Below the pieces are notes generated by a model. The model was not told the origin of the DNA and ran no database searches. It saw only the letters and a program-made list of their open reading frames with translations. The translations under genes and the position numbers were made by a program. From the NCBI GenBank assembly GCA_030018005.1, contig JASEGT010000017.1:1-37904 (forward strand): 37,904 nucleotides of DNA, written 5' to 3'. Below are positions 1 to 7,241 of the stretch, piece by piece. Position 1 is the first letter of the stretch. Each line of letters opens with the position of its first letter. The stretch comes from Actinomycetota bacterium. Its GTDB lineage: Bacteria > Actinomycetota > Aquicultoria > Aquicultorales > Aquicultoraceae.

Positions 1-1
1 G

Positions 2-30
2 TTGACGAGAGCGCTGCGCAGGACTATCAT
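2..30 (+). promoter_or_regulatory. Predicted housekeeping promoter of the trk operon
   Basis: TTGACG (2-7) and TATCAT (25-30) are separated by exactly 17 bases, a close match to the sigma-70 type consensus. Transcription would start near position 37, leaving a leader of about 85 bases before the first trkA start codon at 122. The match is read from sequence only. Confidence 0.55.
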
Positions 31-121
31 TCATCTAGTAATTCTTAAGTGGCGGGCCTATAGGGTGGGATAGATTGTAGGGCAATGGCCGGCATTGCGG
101 CTCGCCGGTTGGAGGTCAAGC

Positions 122-808
122 ATGTATGTTGTTATTAGCGGTTGCGGCCGGGTCGGCGCCCAGCTCGCGACAATGCTCTCAGACGACGGCCACAATGTCG
201 TCGTTATCGACTCCGACGGAGGCTCTTTTCGGCGCCTCGGTACGACCTTTAACGGCCTGACTATCGTCGGCAACGGCTTCGACGAGCAGGTCTTAGAGAA
301 AGCCGGCATACAAAACGCCGATATCTTTATCGCTGTCACCAACCTCGACAATACCAATATTATGGCGGGCCAAGTCGCCAAGAAGCTATATGGAGTAAAG
401 AAGGTCATCTCTAGGGTCTACTATCCGGACCGCGAGAAGACCTATCACAAGCTGGGGTTGGAGACGGTCTGCGGCACCACGCTCGTCGCACGGAAAATCC
501 GCGACTTCATAATCGGCCGCGAGTTCGTCTCGGAGGTAAACCTCGATTTCAACACGCAGCTTGTAGAGATCAAGGCTTCTTCGACAATTGCAGGCAAGAG
601 GGTCGGCGATGTCGAAATACCCAATGAGTTTAGACCGGTCATAATAATTCGGGGCGGGACCAGCATGATAGTGACGAATGAAACCAAGATTGCCGCGGGC
701 GATACGATTATTGCCGCGATTAGCTCGAGCGCGGTCGCGAAGGTATCGCGTTATTACGGGGTCGAAGTCCGCACTACCAGTGCGGCCGGGCTCTCCTGTC
801 CGATTTAG
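122..808 (+). CDS. trkA: Trk potassium uptake regulator TrkA, first copy
   Basis: Cytoplasmic ligand-binding regulator of a TrkH-type K+ channel, 228 residues. The N-terminal RCK/Rossmann domain carries the dinucleotide-binding GCGRVG motif near residue 7 and an acidic residue closing the second strand (VVVID). A TrkA-C type domain follows from about residue 140. The reading frame is open upstream to a TTG at 95. The ATG at 122 is preferred because GGAGG lies six bases upstream of it and the protein then begins directly at the first Rossmann strand. It is followed 18 bases later by a second trkA. Two separate single-RCK proteins match the paired trkA genes of mycobacteria (CeoB/CeoC) rather than the fused E. 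coli TrkA. The family is certain; ligand preference cannot be told. Confidence 0.93.
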   Translation: MYVVISGCGRVGAQLATMLSDDGHNVVVIDSDGGSFRRLGTTFNGLTIVGNGFDEQVLEKAGIQNADIFIAVTNLDNTNIMAGQVAKKLYGVKKVISRVYYPDREKTYHKLGLETVCGTTLVARKIRDFIIGREFVSEVNLDFNTQLVEIKASSTIAGKRVGDVEIPNEFRPVIIIRGGTSMIVTNETKIAAGDTIIAAISSSAVAKVSRYYGVEVRTTSAAGLSCPI

Positions 809-826
809 CGCAAAAGGGTCAAAGGT

Positions 827-1489
827 ATGTATATAATTATTGGCGGCGGCGGAAAAGTGGGCTCGGGGCTCGCGCGCAAACTCGGTAAGAAAGGCCATGC
901 CGTCGTTGTTCTCGAAAAAAACCGGGATAAGTGCGCGCGCATAGCCGAAGACAACGAGGACGTTTTGGTCGTCAACGGAGACGCCTGCGATGTCCGCTAC
1001 TTAGAAGAGGCCGGAGCAGATCACGCTGACGTTCTCGCTGCGGTCACCGGTGACGACGACGACAACCTAGTCATGTGCCAGCTCGCTTCGGAGGGCTTCA
1101 ATATCGCGAAAACGGTCGCGAGGGTAAACGACCCTAGAAACGAGCGTATCTTCCACGCGCTCGGAATCAACGCCCTATCGAGCACGACGATTATTACCAA
1201 GCTTATCGAGGAAGAGGCGACGCTCGGTGACATCATAACACTTCAAGCCCTTAAGAAAGGCAACCTTGTCTTAGTCGAGGTCGATCTGCCCGACGATATC
1301 CCTATCGACGGGAAGAAGATAATGGATATAAAGTTTCCGCGAGAGATAGTCTTGGTCTCGATTATCCGCGGCGATGACGTGGTCATCCCGCGCGGCAACA
1401 CCACGATTCAGGCTGGGGACTCCGTAATAGCGCTGACGACACCGGACAAGGAACTGGCGCTCCGGGAGATCCTGGCCGGAAAGAGGTAG
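827..1489 (+). CDS. trkA: Trk potassium uptake regulator TrkA, second copy
   Basis: Second RCK regulator of 220 residues. The Rossmann motif GGGKVG lies at residues 6-11 and an acidic residue ends strand two (VVVLEKN). The C-terminal TrkA-C half starts near residue 135. It follows the first copy with an 18-base gap and an AAAGG-type ribosome site, so the two are almost certainly co-translated. In two-gene systems such pairs assemble together on TrkH. The nucleotide-binding motif differs in detail from that of the first copy, so the two probably do not bind ligands identically; that part is inference. Confidence 0.92.
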   Translation: MYIIIGGGGKVGSGLARKLGKKGHAVVVLEKNRDKCARIAEDNEDVLVVNGDACDVRYLEEAGADHADVLAAVTGDDDDNLVMCQLASEGFNIAKTVARVNDPRNERIFHALGINALSSTTIITKLIEEEATLGDIITLQALKKGNLVLVEVDLPDDIPIDGKKIMDIKFPREIVLVSIIRGDDVVIPRGNTTIQAGDSVIALTTPDKELALREILAGKR

Positions 1490-1492
1490 GCC

Positions 1493-1624
1493 GTGGCTAA
1501 ACGAAAGGCCGTCACAAAACAGGTCATCGATTTCACGGCGGGCATGGTCACCGAGGTTCTTTACGCCGTTTTTTTAGCTGCGGGAGCTTTTCTAATAACC
1601 CTGCTCGTTACGAGGTGGTTATAG
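1493..1624 (+). CDS. Small single-pass membrane peptide in the trk operon
   Basis: Small ORF of 43 residues with GTG start, filling the gap between trkA and trkH. The N-terminus is basic (MAKRKAVTKQ) and is followed by one strongly hydrophobic helix (about residues 20-40) ending in TRWL. It starts three bases after the trkA stop, and its stop codon abuts the trkH GTG start without a spacer base. That tight packing and the clean basic-then-hydrophobic design argue for a real gene. Small membrane subunits are known for other K+ transporters (KdpF), but I see no homology to them and do not assign a function. There is no strong ribosome site of its own; translational coupling to trkA is likely. 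Confidence 0.55.
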   Translation: MAKRKAVTKQVIDFTAGMVTEVLYAVFLAAGAFLITLLVTRWL

Positions 1625-3127
1625 GTGCTCTTCCGTCCGCGGCTTGTTGATTATAAGATAATCGGTTTTTATACGGGAAAGCTTACCACGGGTATCGGTC
1701 TGTTGATGCTTCTGCCGATGGTGATATCCCTGTGCTGCCGGGAGTGGAGCCCCGCTCTTGACTTCGCCTTCGGGGCGAGCGTATCAGCTATTCTCGGGTT
1801 CGCGCTGATCTTTTCTTGCCGAACGAACCGGGAGATGAGTTGGATCCATGGCATCGTTGTCGTGCCGATAGCCTGGTTGGTCGCCATGGTTCTCGGTGCG
1901 GTGCCGCTCTATTTAAGCGGGCACTTTGCCTCGTTTCTAGATGCGATGTTCGATTCGATGAGCGGTTTTGCGACGACCGGTTTAGCCCTGGTGCAAGATC
2001 TCGACCATCTCTCATACGGACACAATTTCTGGCGCCACCTGACCATGTTTATCGGTGGGCAAGGCATAGTCGTAATCACTATCACGCTGATGACCGGTGG
2101 AGCGGCAGGGCTTTACGGCATGTATGTCGGCGAAGGGCGCGAGGAGAAGATACTACCGAACTTAAAGCACACCGCGCGAATTATCTGGCTCGTCAGCCTC
2201 GTTTATCTCGTTTTTGGCAGTCTCATGTTATGGCTGGTCGGTTGGGAGATAGGCATGCATCCCGCGAGGGCGCTTTTTCACGGGGTCACAAATTTTATGG
2301 CGGCCTTCGACACGGGCGGCTTTACTCCGCAGTCGCAGAGCGTCCTCTACTATCACAGTGCCGCCTACGAGCTCGCGTTGGTCCCGCTTATGGTGGCCGG
2401 GGGAATAAATTTTTCGCTCCATTACGCGCTCTTTTCAGGAAGAAGACGCGAGCTTCTCAAAAATACGGAAGCGCGCACGCTGGCGGCGACTATCGGGCTG
2501 ACCTTTATGATTACCGCGGCCGGTTTGACGGACATCAGCGGATACAGTCACGCCATGGCTGTGTTTAGAAGGGGTTTTTTCCAGATAGTATCCGCGCATA
2601 CCGGCACCGGTTTTCAGACCGTGTACGGCCCCCAATTCGCCGACATGTGGGGCCCCCTGGCGGTAGTCGGCATCGCGTTTGCCATGGGATTGGGTGCGAG
2701 CGTCGGCTCGACCGCAGGCGGTATCAAGGCGCTGCGGATAAACATCGTAACGAAAGCCTTTTTGCTTGAGGCCAAGAGGTTGGTGCTGCCGCAATCAGCC
2801 GTCCTGTTCGCGAAGTATCATCATTTGAAGAAGAACGTTATCAGTGAGCGAATCGTGCTCAACGCCTTTCTAATAGGGTCCGCTTACTTGCTCACATATA
2901 TCGTCGGTGGCGTCGCCGGAACCTTTTTCGACTACCCGTTCATGGAGTCGTTTTTCGAGTCGATCTCCGCCGCCGCCAACGTCGGTCTCACTACCGGCAT
3001 TACAATGCCGGACATGCCGGACGCGCTCAAGGTTGTCTATGTCGTTCAGATGTGGGTCGGGCGCTTGGAGTTCTTATCGGTCATGGCTCTCGTTGGGTTC
3101 ATGGTCTCCGCGGTAAGGGGAAGATGA
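1625..3127 (+). CDS. trkH: Trk-type K+ transporter membrane subunit TrkH, copy 1
   Basis: Polytopic K+ channel/transporter of 500 residues in the TrkH/KtrB superfamily. Four pore-loop repeats can be read: SGFATTGLAL (about residue 114), AAFDTGGFTPQ (about 225), SAHTGTGFQT (about 325) and SAAANVGLTTGI (about 445). Each keeps the filter glycine. The GTG start at 1625 follows directly on the small ORF stop, and the GAGGTGG ribosome site lies inside the end of that ORF. The next gene is a paralogue of identical length, so this is half of a tandem duplication. It should work with the two TrkA proteins encoded upstream. Confidence 0.93.
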   Translation: MLFRPRLVDYKIIGFYTGKLTTGIGLLMLLPMVISLCCREWSPALDFAFGASVSAILGFALIFSCRTNREMSWIHGIVVVPIAWLVAMVLGAVPLYLSGHFASFLDAMFDSMSGFATTGLALVQDLDHLSYGHNFWRHLTMFIGGQGIVVITITLMTGGAAGLYGMYVGEGREEKILPNLKHTARIIWLVSLVYLVFGSLMLWLVGWEIGMHPARALFHGVTNFMAAFDTGGFTPQSQSVLYYHSAAYELALVPLMVAGGINFSLHYALFSGRRRELLKNTEARTLAATIGLTFMITAAGLTDISGYSHAMAVFRRGFFQIVSAHTGTGFQTVYGPQFADMWGPLAVVGIAFAMGLGASVGSTAGGIKALRINIVTKAFLLEAKRLVLPQSAVLFAKYHHLKKNVISERIVLNAFLIGSAYLLTYIVGGVAGTFFDYPFMESFFESISAAANVGLTTGITMPDMPDALKVVYVVQMWVGRLEFLSVMALVGFMVSAVRGR

Positions 3128-3153
3128 TGATAAACGTTGCGAGGTGGTTATAG
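3124..3153 (+). other. Nine-codon remnant ORF linking the two trkH genes
   Basis: An ATG overlapping the first trkH stop (ATGA) opens a nine-codon frame encoding MMINVARWL, whose stop abuts the GTG of the second trkH. Its end matches the end of the small membrane peptide before copy 1 (LVTRWL), and the nucleotides are nearly identical across the ribosome site and start codon. It is most simply the tail of a duplicated small ORF, kept because it contains the ribosome binding site. It may still be translated as a coupling leader. Confidence 0.5.
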
Positions 3154-4656
3154 GTGCTCTTTAGGCCACGGCTCGTCGACTATAAAATAATAAGTTTTTA
3201 TACCGGAAAGCTCATCATGGGTATCGGCCTTTTGATGTTGATTCCGATGGCGATATCCCTCGCCAGCCAGGAGTGGAGCCCGGTGCTCGATTTTCTAATC
3301 GGCGCGAGCATAACTATAATCGCCGGTCTGCTAACCTCTATATTTTGCCGCACCGGCAAAGAGATGCGCTGGATGCATGGGATTTTGGTTGTGCCGATAG
3401 CCTGGTTGGCAGCGATGCTCTTCGGCGCGATACCGCACTATCTCGGCGGGCATTTTGCGACCTTCTTCGACGCCATGTTCGACACGATGAGCGGGTTTAC
3501 TACCACGGGATTGACCCTCATCCGCGACCTCGACCACCTTTCATACGGCCACAATTTTTGGCGCCATCTTACTATCTTTATCGGCGGGCAGGGCATAGTC
3601 ATCGTCATGCTGACTTTGATGGCCGGCGGCGCTTCGAGCATCTACGCACTCTCGGTCGGCGAGGCGCGTGAGGAGAAGATCCTCCCCAACCTTATGCACA
3701 CGGCGCGCTTCATCCGACACGTAAGCCTCGTCTATTTCGTCGTGGCTTCAGGTGTCCTTTGGCGCGTCTGCGTGCAGCTGGGAATTATCCCGTTACGGGC
3801 GCTCTTTCACGCGCCCAATATCTTCATGGCCGCCTTCGACACCGGCGGCTTTACACCGCAGAGCCAGAGCATCGTCTATTATCACAGCCCGCTCATGGAG
3901 TTCTGGACCTTGCCGCTGATGTTGGCCGGAGCGATAAATTTCGCCCTCTATTACGCGCTGTTTTCGGGGAACAAGCGCGAGATATTTAAGAACGGTGAGT
4001 CCATTACGATGACCCTAACGATCTTTGCGGCCTTCTCAATCACCGCTATCGCCCTAGCGCAAGCGGGGGTATTCAACGAGGTAGCCCCGATGTTCAGGCG
4101 GGGCTTTTACCAGATGATCTCGGCCTATACGAGTACCGGTTTTACCACGGTTCAAAGCCACCACATTCCCGATATCTGGGGTCCGCTGGGCGTGTTGACG
4201 TTGGTCGTCGCGATGGGTCTCGGCGCAAGCATCGGCTCGACCGCAGGGGGAATCAAAGCCCATCGCTTGATGGTCATAGTAAAGGCGTTTGTTCAGGAGA
4301 TTAAGAAGATGGTGCTGCCTCCCTCGGCGATAACCGTTGTCAAGTACCACCATCTCAAGAAAAACCCGCTGACTGAGAAGCTCGTCTTAAACGCCTTTCT
4401 GGTCGGCATGGCGTATATCGCCTCGTATATCATCGGCGCGCTTATGGGCGCGCTTATGGGCTATTCACTCCACGACGCTCTCTTCCAATCGGTTTCGGCC
4501 GGCGCGAATATCGGGATTTCCTCGCGCATACCGCTACTCGACGCGCCCGATATCTTGAAGGCGACCTACGTCTTTCAGATGTGGGCCGGACGTCTTGAGT
4601 TCGTCTCGGTCCTCGCGCTTCTCGGATTTTTGGTCTCGGCCGTGAGGGGGAAATGA
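3154..4656 (+). CDS. trkH: Trk-type K+ transporter membrane subunit TrkH, copy 2
   Basis: Second TrkH of exactly 500 residues, closely similar to copy 1 over its whole length (both begin MLFRPRLVDYKII). Pore loops read SGFTTTGLTL, AAFDTGGFTPQ, SAYTSTGFTT and SAGANIGISSRI, again with all filter glycines. The fourth loop ends in SSRI where copy 1 has TTGI, and the first and third loops also differ, so ion selectivity or gating may have diverged. The GTG start uses the same GAGGTGG ribosome site as copy 1. Its stop overlaps the next gene by four bases. Confidence 0.93.
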   Translation: MLFRPRLVDYKIISFYTGKLIMGIGLLMLIPMAISLASQEWSPVLDFLIGASITIIAGLLTSIFCRTGKEMRWMHGILVVPIAWLAAMLFGAIPHYLGGHFATFFDAMFDTMSGFTTTGLTLIRDLDHLSYGHNFWRHLTIFIGGQGIVIVMLTLMAGGASSIYALSVGEAREEKILPNLMHTARFIRHVSLVYFVVASGVLWRVCVQLGIIPLRALFHAPNIFMAAFDTGGFTPQSQSIVYYHSPLMEFWTLPLMLAGAINFALYYALFSGNKREIFKNGESITMTLTIFAAFSITAIALAQAGVFNEVAPMFRRGFYQMISAYTSTGFTTVQSHHIPDIWGPLGVLTLVVAMGLGASIGSTAGGIKAHRLMVIVKAFVQEIKKMVLPPSAITVVKYHHLKKNPLTEKLVLNAFLVGMAYIASYIIGALMGALMGYSLHDALFQSVSAGANIGISSRIPLLDAPDILKATYVFQMWAGRLEFVSVLALLGFLVSAVRGK

Positions 4657-5153
4657 TGCGCAAAACCACCTTGTTTATGTTGTTTTTGATAGCGTTGCTC
4701 GTCCCCACGACCCCGGCGTTGGCGGCCGTATCGAGCACGGAGCTTATAGAGAACTCCAAAGCATATGATGGCACTACCGTCGAGTTTCAGGGCGAGGCCA
4801 TCGGCGATGTCATGGTGCGCGGGGAGTCCGGCTGGGTGAACCTGCACGATGGAAGCAATGCCATCGGAATCTGGGCGTCCGCGGCTGAGCTGCGCGAAAT
4901 CAGGACAGCGGGCGACTATAACAGCATCGGCGACCGGGTGCTCGTTGAAGGTGTCTTTCACCTGGCCTGCCCGACCCACGATGGGGAGTTCGACATCCAT
5001 GCCGAAACCCTGGCGGTCGTCAAGCCGGGTTCGCGCATTACCCACACCGTGGAGCCGGGGAAGATGATTGCCGCCGCCATCCTGGTGCCCGTAGCCGTCG
5101 TGCTCTTTCTTTTCGAGCGCAGGCGCCGCCGGTATGGCGTGGGTGGTTCTTAA
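4653..5153 (+). CDS. Exported membrane-anchored OB-fold protein
   Basis: Protein of 166 residues with a cleavable-looking signal sequence (MMRKTT then a hydrophobic run ending TTPALA-A). A central beta-rich domain of about 100 residues resembles small OB-fold proteins (VEFQGEAIGDVMVRG, GWVNLHDG, GDRVLVEGVFHLAC). One C-terminal transmembrane helix (about 138-152) is followed by an Arg-rich end (ERRRRR). The predicted topology places the OB domain outside and the basic tail inside. The start overlaps the trkH copy 2 stop (ATGA), so it belongs to the trk operon. An accessory or sensor role for K+ transport is possible but unsupported by any motif. I recognise the fold type, not a named family. 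Confidence 0.75.
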   Translation: MMRKTTLFMLFLIALLVPTTPALAAVSSTELIENSKAYDGTTVEFQGEAIGDVMVRGESGWVNLHDGSNAIGIWASAAELREIRTAGDYNSIGDRVLVEGVFHLACPTHDGEFDIHAETLAVVKPGSRITHTVEPGKMIAAAILVPVAVVLFLFERRRRRYGVGGS

Positions 5154-5178
5154 CAGTCCCGAGTTTATCGTGTATAAT
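5150..5178 (+). promoter_or_regulatory. Predicted promoter of tRNA-Gly
   Basis: TTAACA (5150-5155) and TATAAT (5173-5178) with a 17-base spacer; the -35 element overlaps the stop codon of the OB-fold gene. Transcription would begin near 5185, about 23 bases before the tRNA. Confidence 0.6.
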
Positions 5179-5207
5179 TAGGTCGCGGCGTGGTAGCAAT
5201 AGAATAT

Positions 5208-5280
5208 GCGGGCATAGCTCAGTCGGTAGAGCATCAGCTTCCCAAGCTGAGGGTCGCGAGTTCGAGTCTCGTTGCCCGCT
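5208..5280 (+). tRNA. tRNA-Gly(CCC)
   Basis: Complete cloverleaf. The acceptor GCGGGCA pairs with TGCCCGC, the anticodon stem is TCAGC/GCTGA with loop TTCCCAA (anticodon CCC), and the T loop is TTCGAGT. The discriminator is T and the 3' CCA is not encoded. It reads GGG codons. A GGCTC-TCCC-GAGCC hairpin at 5293-5306 downstream lacks a T run and is at best a weak terminator between this gene and convergent motB. Confidence 0.95.
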
Positions 5281-5334
5281 CAAGAGAAGGACGGCTCTCC
5301 CGAGCCTCTAGGCCTTACAGAAAAAGATTTGACA

Positions 5335-6201
5335 TTACTCTTTAACCCTGGGGAGGGCCTCCTTGACCTTAATTACACCTTTGTCGCCGGCACTGGGTTC
5401 GCCTTTAGCGATGGAATCTCGCAGGACGATGATGTCGACGCGGCGATTCTTCGCTCTCCCGGCAGCAGTGTCGTTTTTAGCGATTGTGCGATGCTCGCCA
5501 TAGCCTGCGGCTGAAAGGCGACCGCTTGCTTCGGGGTGTTTTTCGATCCAGTACATGATAACGTTGGTGGCGCGGTCGGTAGAGAGCTGCCAGTTGGAGG
5601 GATAGCGCTCATTGCGAATCGGTACGTTGTCGGTGTGGCCCTCGACCTTTATATGCTTCTCCGAATCGAGGAGGATATCCGCGATGGCATCGAGTATTCC
5701 CTTTGCCTTCGGCGACAGGTCGGCCTTGCCGCTTTCAAAGAGGACGCTGTCGGAGAGGTTGACGACGAGTCCTCGACCATCCGTGGTGGTCGATAGGTTC
5801 CCCACGATTTTCTTTTCGTCGGTATATTCTTTGATGCGCTTCATCATATAGGTGAGTTCGCGGTTCTCCTTGGCCTCCTTCATATCGACGAGCGCATCGA
5901 CTTTTGGCGCAGGGGGCTCGGCCTTTTTCTTATTCTCGCCCTCTTTCTTTGCTGTAGAGCGATCGTTTCCTTGTTGCTGTCCGGACATATCCGCTACAAG
6001 CCCTTGACCGGCCTTCTCCATACCAAGTGCGACCTCAAGCGACTTCGCCATCATTTCGTATTTGGTGGCGTCGACGCTGGACATCGCATACATTATAACA
6101 AAGAAGGCTAGGAGCAGGGTGATAAGGTCCGCGTAGGTGATAAGCCAGCGCTCCATACCGCCCCCATGTCCGCCCTCATCTTCAAAACGGGAACGTCCCA
6201 T
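5335..6201 (-). CDS. motB: Flagellar stator protein MotB
   Basis: Peptidoglycan-anchored stator subunit of the proton-driven flagellar motor, 288 residues. The N-terminal plug and single transmembrane helix read MERWLITYADLITLLLAFF, with the essential proton-carrying aspartate at D25. A charged, Lys/Glu-rich linker follows (about residues 75-115), then an OmpA-like peptidoglycan-binding domain with VEGHTDNVP, NWQLSTDRA and GRAKNRRVDI. The start lies five bases after the motA stop, and its ribosome site (GAGGG) overlaps the end of motA. It assembles with MotA as an inner-membrane ion channel. Confidence 0.96.
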   Translation of the reverse strand: MGRSRFEDEGGHGGGMERWLITYADLITLLLAFFVIMYAMSSVDATKYEMMAKSLEVALGMEKAGQGLVADMSGQQQGNDRSTAKKEGENKKKAEPPAPKVDALVDMKEAKENRELTYMMKRIKEYTDEKKIVGNLSTTTDGRGLVVNLSDSVLFESGKADLSPKAKGILDAIADILLDSEKHIKVEGHTDNVPIRNERYPSNWQLSTDRATNVIMYWIEKHPEASGRLSAAGYGEHRTIAKNDTAAGRAKNRRVDIIVLRDSIAKGEPSAGDKGVIKVKEALPRVKE

Positions 6202-6206
6202 AAATA

Positions 6207-7004
6207 TTAACCCTCAACTGCCGATAGCTGCGCGTCCGCTTCGGCCTTACTATTTCTGACCTCCGGCGAGAGAAACGATTTCAGCCGGTCCTCAATGATT
6301 CGGGGGCTTTCGCCGGACTGGATGGCGAGGACTCCCTCGATGATGATCTCGCGCGCAATCGCCTCTTGTTTGCTTCGCACCTTAAGTTTTGCGCCTACCG
6401 GAATATAGATGACGTTAGCTGAAAAAACGCCGTATAGGGTCGCGATAAAGGCGACCGCGATAGCCGAACCCAGGTTTCCGGTGTCCGACAGGTTTCCGAG
6501 TACGTGGACGAGGCCCATAACCGTTCCGATAATACCCATCGTCGGCGCAAACGCGCCGGCCGCCTCGAAGAACTTGGCGCCGGTCTGGTGTCTCTCGCGC
6601 ATAAACTCCACCTCGGTTTCGAGGATGGATTTGGTCACTTCGTAGTCGGTGCCGTCGACGACCAATGAGATTCCCTGCTTGAGGAAGTCGTTGTCGAGAG
6701 TCTCGACTACGCTCTCGAGTTTCAGGATTCCCTCGCGTCGCGCCATGTCGGCGAGTTCGACGATGGTTCGAATCGTCTTGGGCGCGTCCGCTTGCCTTTC
6801 CTGAAAGGCGACCTTGAACCAATTGGGAAGATTTTTGACGTCATTCATCGAAAAACAGATAACGGTCGCGCCAATCGTTCCGCCGAAGACGATGATCGCG
6901 GCGGGAAGATTGACCAGTGCTGATAGGTGGCCGCCTTCGAGCACGTTACCTCCGAGCAGGGCCGCCAAGGCGATGACAATACCGATGACCGTTGCTAAAT
7001 CCAT
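6207..7004 (-). CDS. motA: Flagellar stator protein MotA
   Basis: Four-helix ion-channel stator subunit of 265 residues. The conserved cytoplasmic loop residues (ADMARREGILKLE, near residue 90) and the proline-containing channel segment AGAFAPTMGIIGTVMGL (about 150-166) are present. The ATG at 7004 has a GAGGA ribosome site nearby. It is the first gene of a motA-motB pair; no other flagellar genes are in the window. A sigma-28 type promoter about 60 bases upstream indicates late-class flagellar control. Confidence 0.96.
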   Translation of the reverse strand: MDLATVIGIVIALAALLGGNVLEGGHLSALVNLPAAIIVFGGTIGATVICFSMNDVKNLPNWFKVAFQERQADAPKTIRTIVELADMARREGILKLESVVETLDNDFLKQGISLVVDGTDYEVTKSILETEVEFMRERHQTGAKFFEAAGAFAPTMGIIGTVMGLVHVLGNLSDTGNLGSAIAVAFIATLYGVFSANVIYIPVGAKLKVRSKQEAIAREIIIEGVLAIQSGESPRIIEDRLKSFLSPEVRNSKAEADAQLSAVEG

Positions 7005-7064
7005 AAATGTCCTCTTCGAGTACGTGTAGAGCTAGATATATTCAATACGCCCGTCACTAACGAT

Positions 7065-7091
7065 TTATCGGCAAAAGGCCAGATGCTCTTA
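7065..7091 (-). promoter_or_regulatory. Sigma-28 (FliA/SigD) type promoter of motAB
   Basis: On the minus strand TAAG (7091-7088) is followed after exactly 15 bases by GCCGATAA (7072-7065). The enteric flagellar consensus is TAAA-N15-GCCGATAA, so 11 of 12 defined bases match. The predicted start near 7057 lies about 50 bases before motA. Nothing else resembling a promoter precedes motA. The rest of the gap to 7241 contains only short inverted repeats (for example CATGG/CCATG around 7134-7152). Confidence 0.8.
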
Positions 7092-7241
7092 AGGTATAGT
7101 GGCGCAAAATCACTCGTAAAAGCATGGCTCTGGTGACCATGTCTGGCTAGCTGCCTGCTATTATTGGGATAGCTTATAGGATGAGGATTGAGGGAGATGT
7201 TCGAGCAGGTGAACCCGGTGAAAGGCGGGTGAACGCCGGTA

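Noticed and set aside
386-898. 170-codon minus-strand frame across both trkA genes
   Set aside because: Spans two real genes in antisense with low-complexity Arg/Ala composition.
1816-2568. 250-codon frame inside trkH copy 1
   Set aside because: Arg-rich translation in another frame of a clear TrkH gene; a shadow caused by GC-rich codon use.
5293-5306. GGCTC-TCCC-GAGCC hairpin as a terminator for tRNA-Gly or motB
   Set aside because: Five-base stem without a T run on either strand; too weak to call.
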